A DNA stretch of 49,862 nucleotides from Lachnoanaerobaculum saburreum DSM 3986 (GCF_000185385.1 NZ_GL622296.1:1844198-1894059), one strand, 5' to 3'; numbered from the stretch's first letter, positions 1-8,315 are shown. Notes: generated by a model from the letters alone, not told the origin. Made by a program: numbers and translations.

Positions 1-61
1 AATAATATTCTATATAATAATATAAAAATGATTTTCTTTTATTATGAAAGGATATTAATTT

Positions 62-1084
62 ATGACTACAATACAGGATATTGCTGATAAAATGGGAATT
101 TCCAAGAGTACTGTGTCAAAAGCACTGAATGATGCGCCTGATATTAGCGAAAATTTACGCAAACAAGTTCTGGAAACTGCAGTTGCACTGGATTATACAA
201 AACTTAGACGATATAAGAATACAGTAAAAAAAATCTGTGTTTTAGTAGAAAAAGAAAATATTGAATATGAAGAGCCGAATCACTTTGCATATGATATTAT
301 TATGGGTTTTCGTCAGTCGGCCGAGCCTGCCGGCTTTGAAGTGGAGATAGTACCTGTTAACAGTGTATTACAAATAAATACACATTATGATGTATTTATG
401 CTTGAACATGGCTATGCAGGCTCATTTGCACTTGGATTTTCGCTCAACGCACCATGGCTTAAAGATTTTAAGAACAGTCGCACTCCGGCTGTACTTTTTG
501 ACAATTATGTTATAGGAAATCCTGCTGCCGCCTATGTAGGTATTGACAATGATGAGGGAATGGAGCTGGCACTTACTCATCTTACCAATCTTGGACATAG
601 AAATATAGCCTACCTTAGCGGTTCACTTGGTTCTTATGTACTTCAGATGAGACATGCATCCTTTTTGCGTGCCATGCATCGCCATGGACTTAGAACCGCT
701 TTTGCAAATACAGGATGCTCCTACCATATCTTTGAATGTACAGAAAAGTATCTGCCTAAATTTTTGGAAGCCGGAATGACAGCTGTTATATGCAGCCATG
801 ATAATATAGCCTTGGCGGCAATTATAAAGTGTCAACAGCTCGGCTATAAAGTACCTGAAGATATAAGTATTATAGGCTTTGATGATTTGCCGGCATCGGC
901 ATATACATCACCGCCGCTTACCACTGTTAAACAGGACAGAGTGGAACTTGGCAAAAGCGGATTCTTTGCACTTTCAAGTCTGTTAAATGATATACCTATA
1001 AGTACATTTTTGCTACATGCAAAACTTATTAAAAGAAAATCCACAGCAAATATTTGTCTAAATAAAAGAAGCAATATTCTGTAA
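62..1084 (+). CDS. LacI/GalR-family transcriptional regulator
   Basis: A 340-aa DNA-binding repressor of the LacI family. The N-terminus has the classic LacI helix-turn-helix (IQDIADKMGISKSTVSKALN, about residues 4-23). It is followed by a hinge and a periplasmic-binding-protein-like effector domain, with typical strings near IGIDNDEG-like YVGIDNDEG and ISIIGFDDLP close to the C-terminus. An AAAGGAT ribosome site lies upstream of the ATG. The effector is probably a sugar or related small molecule, but no adjacent metabolic gene is visible because the window starts here. It is convergent with cytX, with a shared terminator between them. Family assignment is secure; target genes are unknown. 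Confidence 0.93.
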   Translation: MTTIQDIADKMGISKSTVSKALNDAPDISENLRKQVLETAVALDYTKLRRYKNTVKKICVLVEKENIEYEEPNHFAYDIIMGFRQSAEPAGFEVEIVPVNSVLQINTHYDVFMLEHGYAGSFALGFSLNAPWLKDFKNSRTPAVLFDNYVIGNPAAAYVGIDNDEGMELALTHLTNLGHRNIAYLSGSLGSYVLQMRHASFLRAMHRHGLRTAFANTGCSYHIFECTEKYLPKFLEAGMTAVICSHDNIALAAIIKCQQLGYKVPEDISIIGFDDLPASAYTSPPLTTVKQDRVELGKSGFFALSSLLNDIPISTFLLHAKLIKRKSTANICLNKRSNIL

Positions 1085-1090
1085 TAATAC

Positions 1091-1140
1091 AAACGACCCC
1101 AAAATTCAGAACAAAAATCTGATATTTAGAGGTCGTTTTT
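1091..1140. terminator. Bidirectional intrinsic terminator between LacI regulator and cytX
   Basis: An inverted repeat pairs AAACGACC (1091-1098) with GGTCGTTT (1131-1138). T residues follow on the plus strand and A residues lie at the other end. It sits between two converging genes and can serve both. Confidence 0.75.
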
Positions 1141-1188
1141 ATAGGTAGAATATGCCGAATATCGGCTTTTATTTTACCTTTAACTCCT

Positions 1189-2361
1189 TTATACGAATTT
1201 TCTTTTTATAAATACTTTATTTACACAAACAGATATAAATATAGTAATTATCATGCTCGGTACAGTGCTTCCTATCGGTGTATCCGTCTTTATCAATACT
1301 CTGTATATTATAAATCCTATAGCCCATATAAGAATATTTTGTATTGAAAACTTATTTTTTTCATGACTTATTTTTAATATAAAGAAATCAGCTATTTGTA
1401 TTGCAATCATAGGTGCAAAAACCGATCCTATAAAGTATAAAAATCCTGTTATATCATCCATAGGTAATATGATTGCCCCCAAAGTTCCTATGATTGTAAC
1501 AACTACAGCCATCCACTTTGACTCTAATTTTGCAAATATGGATTCTGTTGATATTCCCGCAGAATATGCATCCAAAAATGTTGTGGTCACTGTAGAAAGT
1601 ACCACTATCAAAAGTCCCATTATACCGAATCCGGCTTTTGATAAAATTTGAGCTATATCGGATTCCTTTGTAAATAATGAGGCACTCATTCCGATAACAT
1701 ACATCCAAATACTTACCAGACCGTATATAATACTGCTTACAGCAGTAGCCTTAAAAGGATTTTCGGCTTCTTTTGTATAATCACTTATAAGCGGCAGCCA
1801 TGAAAGCGGCATGGCTATTGAAAGTTCAAGTGCAGCACCGAAGCTCATACTTTTATCACCTGTATCAAAGGCCGTTCCACCTCTAAATATGATAAAGCTT
1901 AGGATAATTGTCATTATAAATAATGCCGACATGGCGACTATATTTATTTTTCCAAGGTTTTTAATCCCTATAAGTATCCATATCAAAATAAGTCCTCCGA
2001 TAATCGGACACCATATAATATGACCAACGGGAAGTATTCCCCCTGCGGCCAAAGCACCGTCATAAATCATTATACCTGTCCAGCCTAAAAGCTGCATAAT
2101 ATTAAGTACTGCAAAAAAGGTGCTTCCTTTGACTCCGAAGCTTATTTTTACCGTGTCCATTGCACTTTTTTTGGTCTTTGCACCTATCAAACCCGCCAAA
2201 AAAAGTAAAATACATCCTATTATATGGCCAAGAATTATTGCAAATAAGCCTTTAAAAAATCCTAAAGATGCAAAATATGTTCCTGTTAAAATCTCCGCTA
2301 TAGATACCGCAGCCCCAAACCAGATTAGACCGTTTTCAAATACTGATGTACGCTTACTCAT
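1189..2361 (-). CDS. cytX: CytX-like hydroxymethylpyrimidine permease (NCS1 family)
   Basis: A polytopic membrane protein of about 390 aa in the nucleobase:cation symporter-1 (cytosine/purine/thiamine permease) family. It shows around 12 hydrophobic segments and the early motif GAAVSIAEILTGTYF typical of CytX. CytX proteins are thought to import hydroxymethylpyrimidine (HMP) or related pyrimidines for thiamine salvage. The start at 2361 is chosen because AAAGGAG lies 7 bases before that ATG; an upstream in-frame ATG lacks such a site. It is the last gene of the thiM-thiE-thiD-cytX operon and overlaps thiD by 8 bases. The operon context behind a TPP riboswitch supports the HMP assignment; the substrate is inferred. 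Confidence 0.9.
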   Translation of the reverse strand: MSKRTSVFENGLIWFGAAVSIAEILTGTYFASLGFFKGLFAIILGHIIGCILLFLAGLIGAKTKKSAMDTVKISFGVKGSTFFAVLNIMQLLGWTGIMIYDGALAAGGILPVGHIIWCPIIGGLILIWILIGIKNLGKINIVAMSALFIMTIILSFIIFRGGTAFDTGDKSMSFGAALELSIAMPLSWLPLISDYTKEAENPFKATAVSSIIYGLVSIWMYVIGMSASLFTKESDIAQILSKAGFGIMGLLIVVLSTVTTTFLDAYSAGISTESIFAKLESKWMAVVVTIIGTLGAIILPMDDITGFLYFIGSVFAPMIAIQIADFFILKISHEKNKFSIQNILIWAIGFIIYRVLIKTDTPIGSTVPSMIITIFISVCVNKVFIKRKFV

Positions 2362-3166
2362 TATCACTCTCCTTTGCATACTCTCCTTTTACATTAAAGG
2401 CATGATTTAAAGGTCCACTTCCTTTTCCAAGATCAAGCATGGCAAGAAGAGCCTCCGATATATAGCTCTTTGCTCTTTTTACAGATTCTTCAAGAGAATA
2501 TCCCTTTGCAAGATTAGAAGCTATTGCAGATGAAAGTGTACAGCCGCTGCCATGAGTATTAGGATTATCTATACGTTTTCCAAAGAACCACTTTACCTTT
2601 CCGTTTTCATACAATAAATCATTTGCATCATTTATACTGTGTCCCCCTTTTAACAGTACTGCACAGCCATGATTTTCATAAATTTTTTTTGCAGCCTTTA
2701 ACATATCTTTATCATCTTTAATACTTATACCTGAAAGTACTTCAGCTTCCAAAATATTAGGTGTTATAACTTTTGCTGTCGGGAAAAGTTTTTCCTTTAA
2801 TGATTTTATTGCAGAGTTTTCTATCAATCCCGCTCCGCTTGTAGCCACCATTACAGGATCAAGTACTATGTTTTTTGCCTTATATTTTGTAAGCTCATAT
2901 TCAATTATATCTACAATTTCTGATGAAGACACCATACCTATTTTTATTGCATCAGGATAAATATCCTCAAAAACCTTCTCCAACTGCTTCTTTACAAAAC
3001 CGGTATCTACATTTATAATTCCTGATACACCTGTAGTATTCTGTGCTGTAAGTGCCGTTATTACACTCATTGCATATACATTATTTGCAGTCATTGTTTT
3101 TATATCCGCCTGGATACCTGCACCGCCGCTGCAATCACTTCCGGCTATTGTTAATGCTGTTTTCAT
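2354..3166 (-). CDS. thiD: Hydroxymethylpyrimidine/phosphomethylpyrimidine kinase
   Basis: A cytoplasmic kinase of the ribokinase/PfkB-like fold that phosphorylates HMP and then HMP-P to HMP-PP for thiamine synthesis. The N-terminus TALTIAGSDCSGGAGIQAD is the ThiD signature. Also visible are LDPVMVATSGAGL and the C-terminal anion-hole motif NTHGSGCTLSSAIASNLA. At 270 aa the length is normal. The start at 3166 is preceded by GGGAGG, whereas the upstream ATG at 3181 has no ribosome site. It lies between thiE and cytX and overlaps the cytX start. Confidence 0.96.
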   Translation of the reverse strand: MKTALTIAGSDCSGGAGIQADIKTMTANNVYAMSVITALTAQNTTGVSGIINVDTGFVKKQLEKVFEDIYPDAIKIGMVSSSEIVDIIEYELTKYKAKNIVLDPVMVATSGAGLIENSAIKSLKEKLFPTAKVITPNILEAEVLSGISIKDDKDMLKAAKKIYENHGCAVLLKGGHSINDANDLLYENGKVKWFFGKRIDNPNTHGSGCTLSSAIASNLAKGYSLEESVKRAKSYISEALLAMLDLGKGSGPLNHAFNVKGEYAKESDNE

Positions 3167-3181
3167 AATACCTCCCAACAA

Positions 3182-3817
3182 TTAAATCAACTCATTTACC
3201 AAAGTATCAAGTTCTTTTGTAGCTTTTCCTATGTCTTTTGCACCGAATATCGCAGAAACTACCGCAACTCCGTCTATTTTGCTGCCCTTAAGTTTCAATA
3301 TATTTTCAGCATTTATTCCACCTATAGCAACCTTAGGTATATCTACAGCTTCGCATATAGATTTCACTTTTTCATATGGAATAATATCTACATCATTTTT
3401 TGTAGATGTTTCAAATACCGCTCCTATACCTATATAATCCGCACCGTCTTCTTGTGCCGACTTTGCTTCATCCACAGTATGAACCGAAACTCCTATTATC
3501 ATATTTTCACCGACAAGCTTACGTACATCTTTAAGCTTCATATCATCCTGCCCTATATGTACTCCGTCGGCATTTGAAGCAACAGCCACCTTTACATTGT
3601 CATTTACAATAAAAGGAATACTATACTGTTTGCATAATTCGGATATTTTCTTTGCTTCTTCTATAAAACTGATTTCATCCAGATTTTTTTCCCTAAGCTG
3701 TACACAGGTCACACCGTTTTTAAGTGCCTCATTTATCTGCTCATATAAAGTTTTTTTACCTGTCCATGCTCTGTCAGTCACCGCATAAAGGTGCATATAC
3801 TTCTTATCTAATCTCAT
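3182..3817 (-). CDS. thiE: Thiamine-phosphate synthase
   Basis: A TIM-barrel enzyme that joins HMP-PP and thiazole phosphate to give thiamine phosphate. Recognisable motifs are LYAVTDR at the N-terminus, GVTCVQLREKN, PFIVNDNVKVAVASNADGVH, HIGQDD, GADYIGIGAVF and VAIGGINAENI. The start at 3817 has AAAGGAGG nearby and gives 211 aa, the usual length; a longer frame to 3865 has no ribosome site. It overlaps the end of thiM by 14 bases, consistent with translational coupling. Confidence 0.96.
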   Translation of the reverse strand: MRLDKKYMHLYAVTDRAWTGKKTLYEQINEALKNGVTCVQLREKNLDEISFIEEAKKISELCKQYSIPFIVNDNVKVAVASNADGVHIGQDDMKLKDVRKLVGENMIIGVSVHTVDEAKSAQEDGADYIGIGAVFETSTKNDVDIIPYEKVKSICEAVDIPKVAIGGINAENILKLKGSKIDGVAVVSAIFGAKDIGKATKELDTLVNELI

Positions 3818-4619
3818 ACCTTGCCTCCTTTTCAAGTTCATTCGGTGTGAGATTATAAACGGCATCTATCAAATAATTTCTATAGCTGCTGTTACCGTCC
3901 TTATCTGCCATACGTTTTTTTGCAATTTCACCGCAAAATCCCATTGCACATACACAGGCAAGAGCGGCTTCTAATATATCCTTAGGATTGGCACTTATAT
4001 ATGCCGCCATCATTGCTGAAAGCTGACATCCGCTCCCTGTGATTTTACTCATCATCTTATCACCGTTGTATACACAATATGCTGTTTTACCGTCTGTAAC
4101 TATATCTACAACAGATGTTATAACTGTTATGGCTGAATTCTTTAATGCAAAATCTTTTGCAAAATCAATCACTGTATCCAGATTTTCTTTATTTATATAT
4201 TCTACCGAATCAACTCCCCTTGTATTGCCGCTTCCAAGAGCCAAACTTTTGATTTCCGACAAATTTCCACGTATTACACTGAATTTTACCTTTTCAAGAA
4301 GTTCTTTAACTGTATTGGTCCTTAGTTTTGATGCACCTGCTCCTACAGGATCAAGCAATACGGGATGATTTAATTCATTTGACTTTTTACCGGCAATAAA
4401 CATTGAAGGAATTGTATTTTTATTTAATGTGCCTATATTTATATTAAGCCCGCAACATATAGATGTTATATCTTCAACCTCTTCCAAATCATCTGCCATT
4501 ATAGGACTTGCACCACAAGCAAGAAGTATATTTGCACAGTCATTTACAGTGACATAATTTGTTATATTATGTATCAACGGTGATTTTATTCCGACATTTT
4601 CAAGCATTTCTTTTAACAT
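3804..4619 (-). CDS. thiM: Hydroxyethylthiazole kinase
   Basis: A kinase that salvages 4-methyl-5-(2-hydroxyethyl)thiazole by phosphorylation. ThiM signatures are SPLIHNITNYVTVNDCANILLA-type N-terminus (seen as HNITNYVTVNDCANI), ASPIMADDLEE, LLDPVGAGASKLR, and the C-terminal KITGSGCQLSAMMAAY. At 271 aa the length is typical. It is the first gene of the operon, starting about 60 bases downstream of the riboswitch terminator. Together with ThiD, ThiE and CytX it points to salvage instead of de novo synthesis; no thiC or thiG is seen in this window. Confidence 0.96.
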   Translation of the reverse strand: MLKEMLENVGIKSPLIHNITNYVTVNDCANILLACGASPIMADDLEEVEDITSICCGLNINIGTLNKNTIPSMFIAGKKSNELNHPVLLDPVGAGASKLRTNTVKELLEKVKFSVIRGNLSEIKSLALGSGNTRGVDSVEYINKENLDTVIDFAKDFALKNSAITVITSVVDIVTDGKTAYCVYNGDKMMSKITGSGCQLSAMMAAYISANPKDILEAALACVCAMGFCGEIAKKRMADKDGNSSYRNYLIDAVYNLTPNELEKEARYEIR

Positions 4620-4676
4620 AATTCTTACCTTCTTATTTTCTATAAAACTTATAAACTTATATTAGATAAATTTTGC

Positions 4677-4708
4677 AATAAAAAATGAGATACAAGAACC
4701 TGTATCTC
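4677..4708 (-). terminator. Intrinsic terminator of the TPP riboswitch expression platform
   Basis: On the minus strand GAGATACA pairs with TGTATCTC (4687-4694 with 4701-4708) around a short loop, followed by ATTTTTTATT. It lies between the TPP aptamer and thiM, so it fits ligand-controlled transcription termination. Confidence 0.85.
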
Positions 4709-4722
4709 CTGAAAAGAAAGTA

Positions 4723-4815
4723 AAAAACATCTCCCTACGTTGGCATTATCCAAATCAGGTAAACGGTCGAAAGTCACACTTCCCTCTCAGCCTATAATAT
4801 AAGCTCCCTCGTTAA
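4723..4815 (-). promoter_or_regulatory. TPP (THI-box) riboswitch
   Basis: The minus strand carries the conserved THI-box elements: GGCTGAGAGGGA, then ACCGTTTACCTGATTTGG, then ATAATGCCAACGTAGGGAG. These match the TPP aptamer core, including the CTGAGA loop and the ACCTGA...GGATAAT..GCGTAGGGA region. It is followed by a terminator hairpin and thiM-thiE-thiD-cytX. Binding of TPP would therefore turn off thiamine salvage and HMP uptake. Borders are approximate because the P1 stem was not folded computationally. Confidence 0.95.
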
Positions 4816-4835
4816 TATAGTTATATTTTATAAAA

Positions 4836-4863
4836 AGTATATCACTGAAAATAAAAATGTCAA
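4836..4863 (-). promoter_or_regulatory. Sigma-A-type promoter of the thi operon
   Basis: A perfect -35 TTGACA (4858-4863) and a -10 TATACT (4836-4841) are separated by 16 bases. Transcription would begin about 15-20 bases upstream of the TPP aptamer. Confidence 0.8.
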
Positions 4864-4873
4864 TGACTTAAGT

Positions 4874-5707
4874 TTATTCTTCTCTTCCGTATAAAATAAA
4901 CAGTGCAACTCCGATAAATAACATTCCGCCTACAATATTTCCGAGAGTTACCGGAAGTTCATTCTTAAGAAAGAAGTTCTGCCAATTAAGTGTAGCAAGT
5001 TTTTCAGCTGAGATACCATACTTTGTCATAGCCGATTCGGCAAATTTTGAATTTGAGGATGCAAAGATACCTGCCGGAATATAGAACATATTTGCAACAC
5101 AGTGTTCAAATCCTCCGGTAACAAAAGTCATAATAGGTAAAAAACTTGCCAAAACCTTACCTGAAATATCCTTTGAAAGTCCTGCCATAACAACACCGAA
5201 GCATACAAAGAAATTACAAAGTATACCTGAAATAAAGGCACTCCCAAAAGAAATGTTCGCCTTTGACAGAGCAAGTTTTATAGTAAATGCACCCATTGCA
5301 CCGTCACCAAGTTTAAACTGACCGCTGTAGGCAACAAGTATTGCAAGTATAATTCCGCCTATAAGATTTGAGATGAATACTGTAATAAGTACTCTGACCA
5401 TACTTATAAGGCTGTATTTACCTTTAAGCAGTCCCATAATCATAAGGCAGGCTCCTGTAAAAAGTTCTCCGCCAAACAGTACCATCATAACAAAACCTAT
5501 CGGGAAAACAAGACCTGCAACAAGTCTGGCAAGCCCTGCATTTGCAATATCATGTATAGCCACACTGCTTGCCATAGCACCTGCACCTATCAACATACCT
5601 GCAAATATTCCCAAGATAACCGTCTTATGGAGCGGGCGCCCTACTTTAGTATCACCTGCAACTATAAGATTGGAAGTAACCTCAGCCGCCGTGTTGGAAA
5701 AATTCAT
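4874..5707 (-). CDS. Formate/nitrite transporter (FNT) family channel
   Basis: A membrane channel of 277 aa related to FocA and NirC, with six hydrophobic spans. Typical FNT features are the GAMASSVAIHDIANAGLARL-like first half and GGELFTGACLMIMG, followed by NLIGGIILAI and a GG-FEHCVANMF segment near the fifth span. FNT channels pass formate, nitrite or hydrosulfide. Formate export is the most likely role here because pflB and pflA lie about 6 kb upstream on the same strand, though they are not in one operon. The start at 5707 has AGAGGA upstream; a longer frame to 5725 lacks a ribosome site. The substrate is inferred. Confidence 0.9.
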   Translation of the reverse strand: MNFSNTAAEVTSNLIVAGDTKVGRPLHKTVILGIFAGMLIGAGAMASSVAIHDIANAGLARLVAGLVFPIGFVMMVLFGGELFTGACLMIMGLLKGKYSLISMVRVLITVFISNLIGGIILAILVAYSGQFKLGDGAMGAFTIKLALSKANISFGSAFISGILCNFFVCFGVVMAGLSKDISGKVLASFLPIMTFVTGGFEHCVANMFYIPAGIFASSNSKFAESAMTKYGISAEKLATLNWQNFFLKNELPVTLGNIVGGMLFIGVALFILYGREE

Positions 5708-5769
5708 AATACATTCCTCTTTCATTTATATTTATATAAGCTACATTTGTTAAAAAAATAACCCTTTAT

Positions 5770-5797
5770 ATTGTACAAAAAATTTATTTTATGTCAA
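5770..5797 (-). promoter_or_regulatory. Promoter of the FNT channel gene
   Basis: A -35 TTGACA (5792-5797) and a -10 TACAAT (5770-5775) are separated by 16 bases on the minus strand, about 60 bases before the gene. Apart from this and the terminator at 5930, the 297-base gap 5708-6004 holds only AT-rich sequence without recognisable features. Confidence 0.7.
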
Positions 5798-5927
5798 TAA
5801 TAAATCACAGTATTTTTTATCCGAAAGAATATATATTCAGATAAATACTTATCATTTAATTACATCATTTTTAGATTATATTTAGATTGAAATACTCTTA
5901 CCAACTATCCAAAGAAATAATATAAAA

Positions 5928-5962
5928 GCGGCGGCACAAATCTGTTAAGAGTTTGTGCCGCC
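5928..5962 (-). terminator. Terminator after the cell-wall-binding protein gene
   Basis: A perfect 11-bp GC-rich stem, GGCGGCACAAA with TTTGTGCCGCC (5930-5940 and 5952-5962), is followed on the minus strand by CTTTTATATTATTT. It closes the transcript of the 6005-11329 cluster. Confidence 0.85.
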
Positions 5963-6004
5963 CTTTAAGTTTATACTTAGGAAATTATTTATCTTATCTA
6001 TAAT

Positions 6005-6718
6005 TTATTTTACCCATGCTCCGTCACTTCCGACTTTGTATTCACCTATTTTCGTATTACGTGCCATACTTCCTTTAATATGATGCTTTTCAGTACTTTC
6101 ATACATATAATACCATTTTCCGTTTATAAGTTTCCAGCCGGTTGTCATATATCCCTGCTCGTCAAAATAATACCAGCTTTTTACACCGTTATAGCTTATC
6201 TCTTTCCATGTTGATTTAGGATATGAGCCGTTTGACTCCTTATACCACCATCCCTTTGCATCACTTATCCATGCACCTGATGTTGAGGAATTGTTGTTTT
6301 TATTGTTTGTACTGCCGCCTCTCTTTGAGCCTCCGCCTGAGCCGCCGCTTCCGCCTCTGCTTCTTCCTTTGCCACCGCCCGGTTTTTTCGGTACGGAAGG
6401 TGTTGCCTTGCCCGGCACTGTATTCTTTCCCTTATCCGGTTTTTCAGGGCTTACGACATCTGAAGGCTTTTTTTTCTGATTTTGTCCGTTTTGCGGTTGT
6501 TGTTGCTGTTTATCCTGTTGTTGCGGTTTTTGAGGCTGTTGCTGCTTCTGCTGCTGCGGTTTTTGAGGTTGCTGCTGCTTATCCTGTTGCTTTGGGTTTT
6601 GTGTACCTGTATCCGCCATAGCACTGATTTCAAACGGAATTGTCGCACCAAGCGGCATTGAAGCCGCCAAACAACATGCTAAAACTACACCCTTAAACTT
6701 GAACTGTTTCTTTTTCAT
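6005..6718 (-). CDS. Secreted protein with Q/P-rich linker and choline-binding-type C-terminal repeats
   Basis: A 237-aa exported protein. Residues 1 to about 35 form a signal peptide (lysines, then VVLACCLAASMPLGATIP, ending near SAMA). Residues about 40-85 are a tract of Q, K and P built from repeated KPQQQ-like units. Next come a short charged/proline segment and a Gly-Ser-Arg-rich stretch (about 110-145). The last 90 residues hold choline-binding/glucan-binding-type repeats: KGWWYKESNGSYP, SWYYFDEQGYMTTGWK and NGKWYYMYE, ending in VGSDGAWVK. Such repeats bind teichoic-acid choline or cell-wall glucans non-covalently. No enzymatic domain is seen, so it may be a wall-associated spacer or adhesin. 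AAAGGGAAAG precedes the ATG. Confidence 0.8.
   Translation of the reverse strand: MKKKQFKFKGVVLACCLAASMPLGATIPFEISAMADTGTQNPKQQDKQQQPQKPQQQKQQQPQKPQQQDKQQQQPQNGQNQKKKPSDVVSPEKPDKGKNTVPGKATPSVPKKPGGGKGRSRGGSGGSGGGSKRGGSTNNKNNNSSTSGAWISDAKGWWYKESNGSYPKSTWKEISYNGVKSWYYFDEQGYMTTGWKLINGKWYYMYESTEKHHIKGSMARNTKIGEYKVGSDGAWVK
6480..6610. repeat. Low-complexity tandem-like repeat encoding Gln/Pro linker
   Basis: Degenerate repeats of CTGCTGCGGTTTTTGAGG-like units lie in the 5' part of the cell-wall-binding protein gene. They encode the KPQQQ-type tract. Repeats of this kind can change length by slippage; whether this one does is unknown. Confidence 0.6.
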
Positions 6719-6734
6719 TACTTTCTTTCCCTTT

Positions 6735-6775
6735 CATATATATTTATCTGTTACCACAGATAAGCTTTTTAAGGC
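6735..6775 (-). other. Hairpin between lipoprotein and cell-wall-binding protein genes
   Basis: On the minus strand CTACAGATAGGC pairs with GCTTATCTGTGG around an A-rich loop. ACAGATA recurs just downstream. There is no T tract, so it is unlikely to be a strong terminator. It may be an mRNA-processing or translation-affecting hairpin. Confidence 0.35.
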
Positions 6776-6808
6776 CTATCTGTAGAATCAGTTATTTGAT
6801 AAAACTGT

Positions 6809-7585
6809 TTACTTTAAGATAACAAGTCTGTTTGTCTTTATATTCGGCATTTCCGTACTTGTAGTTGTAATCATAAAGTTTTCCGACCAAAGTAAACATC
6901 TGTCACCTTTTTTAATTTCAGAAAAATCCACTTCCTTTCCTGTTGATGCCAAAACAGGTTTTGCAGATTTATCCAAAGTCCACTTAGCCTTATTCAGAGT
7001 ATCTGTAAGCTCAATTTTTCCGTCTACCTCTTCAACCTTATCAATACTGTCGGTATACATAGGCATATGCAGGTCGTCTTTTTTTACATTTGTCAAAACC
7101 ACATATGAATTTACCTGTGGAGGCATACTTGCCATATATTCAGGAGCTACCCATGCGTAGATCTCATCACCTGCTTTCGGAGCGTCACTTACAAGACCTG
7201 TAGCCATATCTACATAATTTATTCCTGAAGGATCTGTTAATAAGTCAACTTCTTCCGGAGTCTCCTCTTTACTTTCGCCGCTCTCACTGCTTTGAACCTC
7301 ATTGCTTACATATGATATCCTCTCTATACGGATTACATTATCGGTAACTGATTTTACCTTTCCGTTTTCCGCACCGGGCAGGTTAGGCATTTCAGCGGAC
7401 ATATCTGAACTTGGAGCCGCACTCGGATCTATACTCATTCCTGCCTTATCTGCTTCAACACTCTCCGCCACTGTACTGTCCGCTTCGGCTTTTGTTGTTT
7501 CAACCGCCTTGGCATTACTTCCACATGCCATAAGTACCGCTGCCACTGTTGTCGCCATAATAATCTTTTTAAAATTTTTTTTCAT
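6809..7585 (-). CDS. Predicted lipoprotein of unknown function
   Basis: A 258-aa protein with a lipoprotein signal: KKNFKKIIM, a hydrophobic stretch, and a VLMAC lipobox with the lipid-modified cysteine at residue 21. An acidic, Ser/Thr/Glu-rich tether (about 25-75) follows. The folded part appears mostly beta-stranded, with segments such as KVKSVTDNVIRIERISY, GDEIYAWVAPEYM, SYVVLTNV and KKGDRCLLWSENF. I do not recognise a named family. The repeated 'gene value under KGD' style of segments resembles small beta-barrel surface domains, but that is only an impression. AAAAAGGAG precedes the start. It lies downstream of the TlpA-like gene in the same direction. Confidence 0.75.
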   Translation of the reverse strand: MKKNFKKIIMATTVAAVLMACGSNAKAVETTKAEADSTVAESVEADKAGMSIDPSAAPSSDMSAEMPNLPGAENGKVKSVTDNVIRIERISYVSNEVQSSESGESKEETPEEVDLLTDPSGINYVDMATGLVSDAPKAGDEIYAWVAPEYMASMPPQVNSYVVLTNVKKDDLHMPMYTDSIDKVEEVDGKIELTDTLNKAKWTLDKSAKPVLASTGKEVDFSEIKKGDRCLLWSENFMITTTSTEMPNIKTNRLVILK

Positions 7586-7660
7586 ATCTTTCTCCTTTTT
7601 AATCTGCTTATATTTAAAATAAACCCATACCTATAAGTATTGCTTTACTTAAGTATCTTA

Positions 7661-8236
7661 TTACATCTTACTTAATGCATCCTCGACTGCTTGTGTAAAT
7701 GCCTCCAAATTTCTGCCGCCCTCTATTTTTCCTACTATATTTCCTTTTGAATCCACCAATACGGTAGTGGGGAATGCCTGAATACCCATTACAAAGTCGG
7801 TAACAGCACCCTCCGGCACTATGTTTTGATAAGTGACCTTGTTTTTACTGATAATATCCTTTACCGCATCTATATCGGTTCCGGCATCCTGTGCCAAACC
7901 TACAACATTCACACCCTTATCTTTCATATTCTCATAGAGTTTTTGAAGCTCAGGTATCTCGGCTACACATGGTCCGCACCAGCTTCCCCATGTATTTACC
8001 ACTGTAAGCTTACTGTTTTTAAAGATATCACTGCTTATATCTTCACCGTCCACCGTCTTTGCTTTAAATTCAGGAAATTTTTCTGAATTATCAGATTTTT
8101 TATCTGTGCTTGCAACAGTGCTTTCAGTTTTTACATCCGTTTCATCTTTCTTGGTTGTGCCGCTTTTACTGCTGCAAGCTGTTGCACTTGCAATCATCAT
8201 CAAAGCAACACCTAAAATTAATAATTTTCTTTTCAT
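7661..8236 (-). CDS. TlpA/ResA-like thioredoxin-fold lipoprotein
   Basis: A 191-aa membrane-anchored thiol-disulfide oxidoreductase. The signal peptide ends in an ATAC lipobox (Cys21), followed by a Lys/Asp/Ser-rich spacer. The AhpC/TSA-Redoxin-type thioredoxin domain starts near residue 53 (FPEFKAKTVDGEDI). The active site is WGSWCGPC with cysteines 87 and 90, and a cis-Pro loop lies near AFPTTVLVDSKG. It would act outside the cytoplasmic membrane, reducing or oxidising exported protein thiols or detoxifying peroxide. Its neighbours, a CXXC small protein and a polyferredoxin-like membrane protein, suggest an electron supply across the membrane; this link is inferred. AAGGAGAAC precedes the start. 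Confidence 0.92.
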   Translation of the reverse strand: MKRKLLILGVALMMIASATACSSKSGTTKKDETDVKTESTVASTDKKSDNSEKFPEFKAKTVDGEDISSDIFKNSKLTVVNTWGSWCGPCVAEIPELQKLYENMKDKGVNVVGLAQDAGTDIDAVKDIISKNKVTYQNIVPEGAVTDFVMGIQAFPTTVLVDSKGNIVGKIEGGRNLEAFTQAVEDALSKM

Positions 8237-8274
8237 ATCTGTTCTCCTTATAATCTTTTATCTTATGTCTATAT

Positions 8275-8306
8275 CTTAACACAGCCTTGGTTAAGTCTAA
8301 GTTAAG
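8275..8306 (-). promoter_or_regulatory. Phased direct repeats upstream of the TlpA-like gene (possible OmpR-type operator)
   Basis: On the minus strand CTTAAC occurs twice with an 11-base period (8301-8306 and 8290-8295). A further inverted GTTAAG lies at 8275-8280. A weak -10 (TATAGA) lies 16 bases after the second copy, so the repeats occupy the -35 area, as in OmpR/PhoB-activated promoters. A related pair is found before the gene at 11329. Confidence 0.4.
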
Positions 8307-8315
8307 ATGCAAAGT

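Noticed and set aside
6223-6621. Long plus-strand reading frames opposite the cell-wall-binding protein gene
   Set aside because: They are antisense to a low-complexity Gly/Ser and Gln/Pro coding region and give Leu/Pro/Cys-rich text with no ribosome site.
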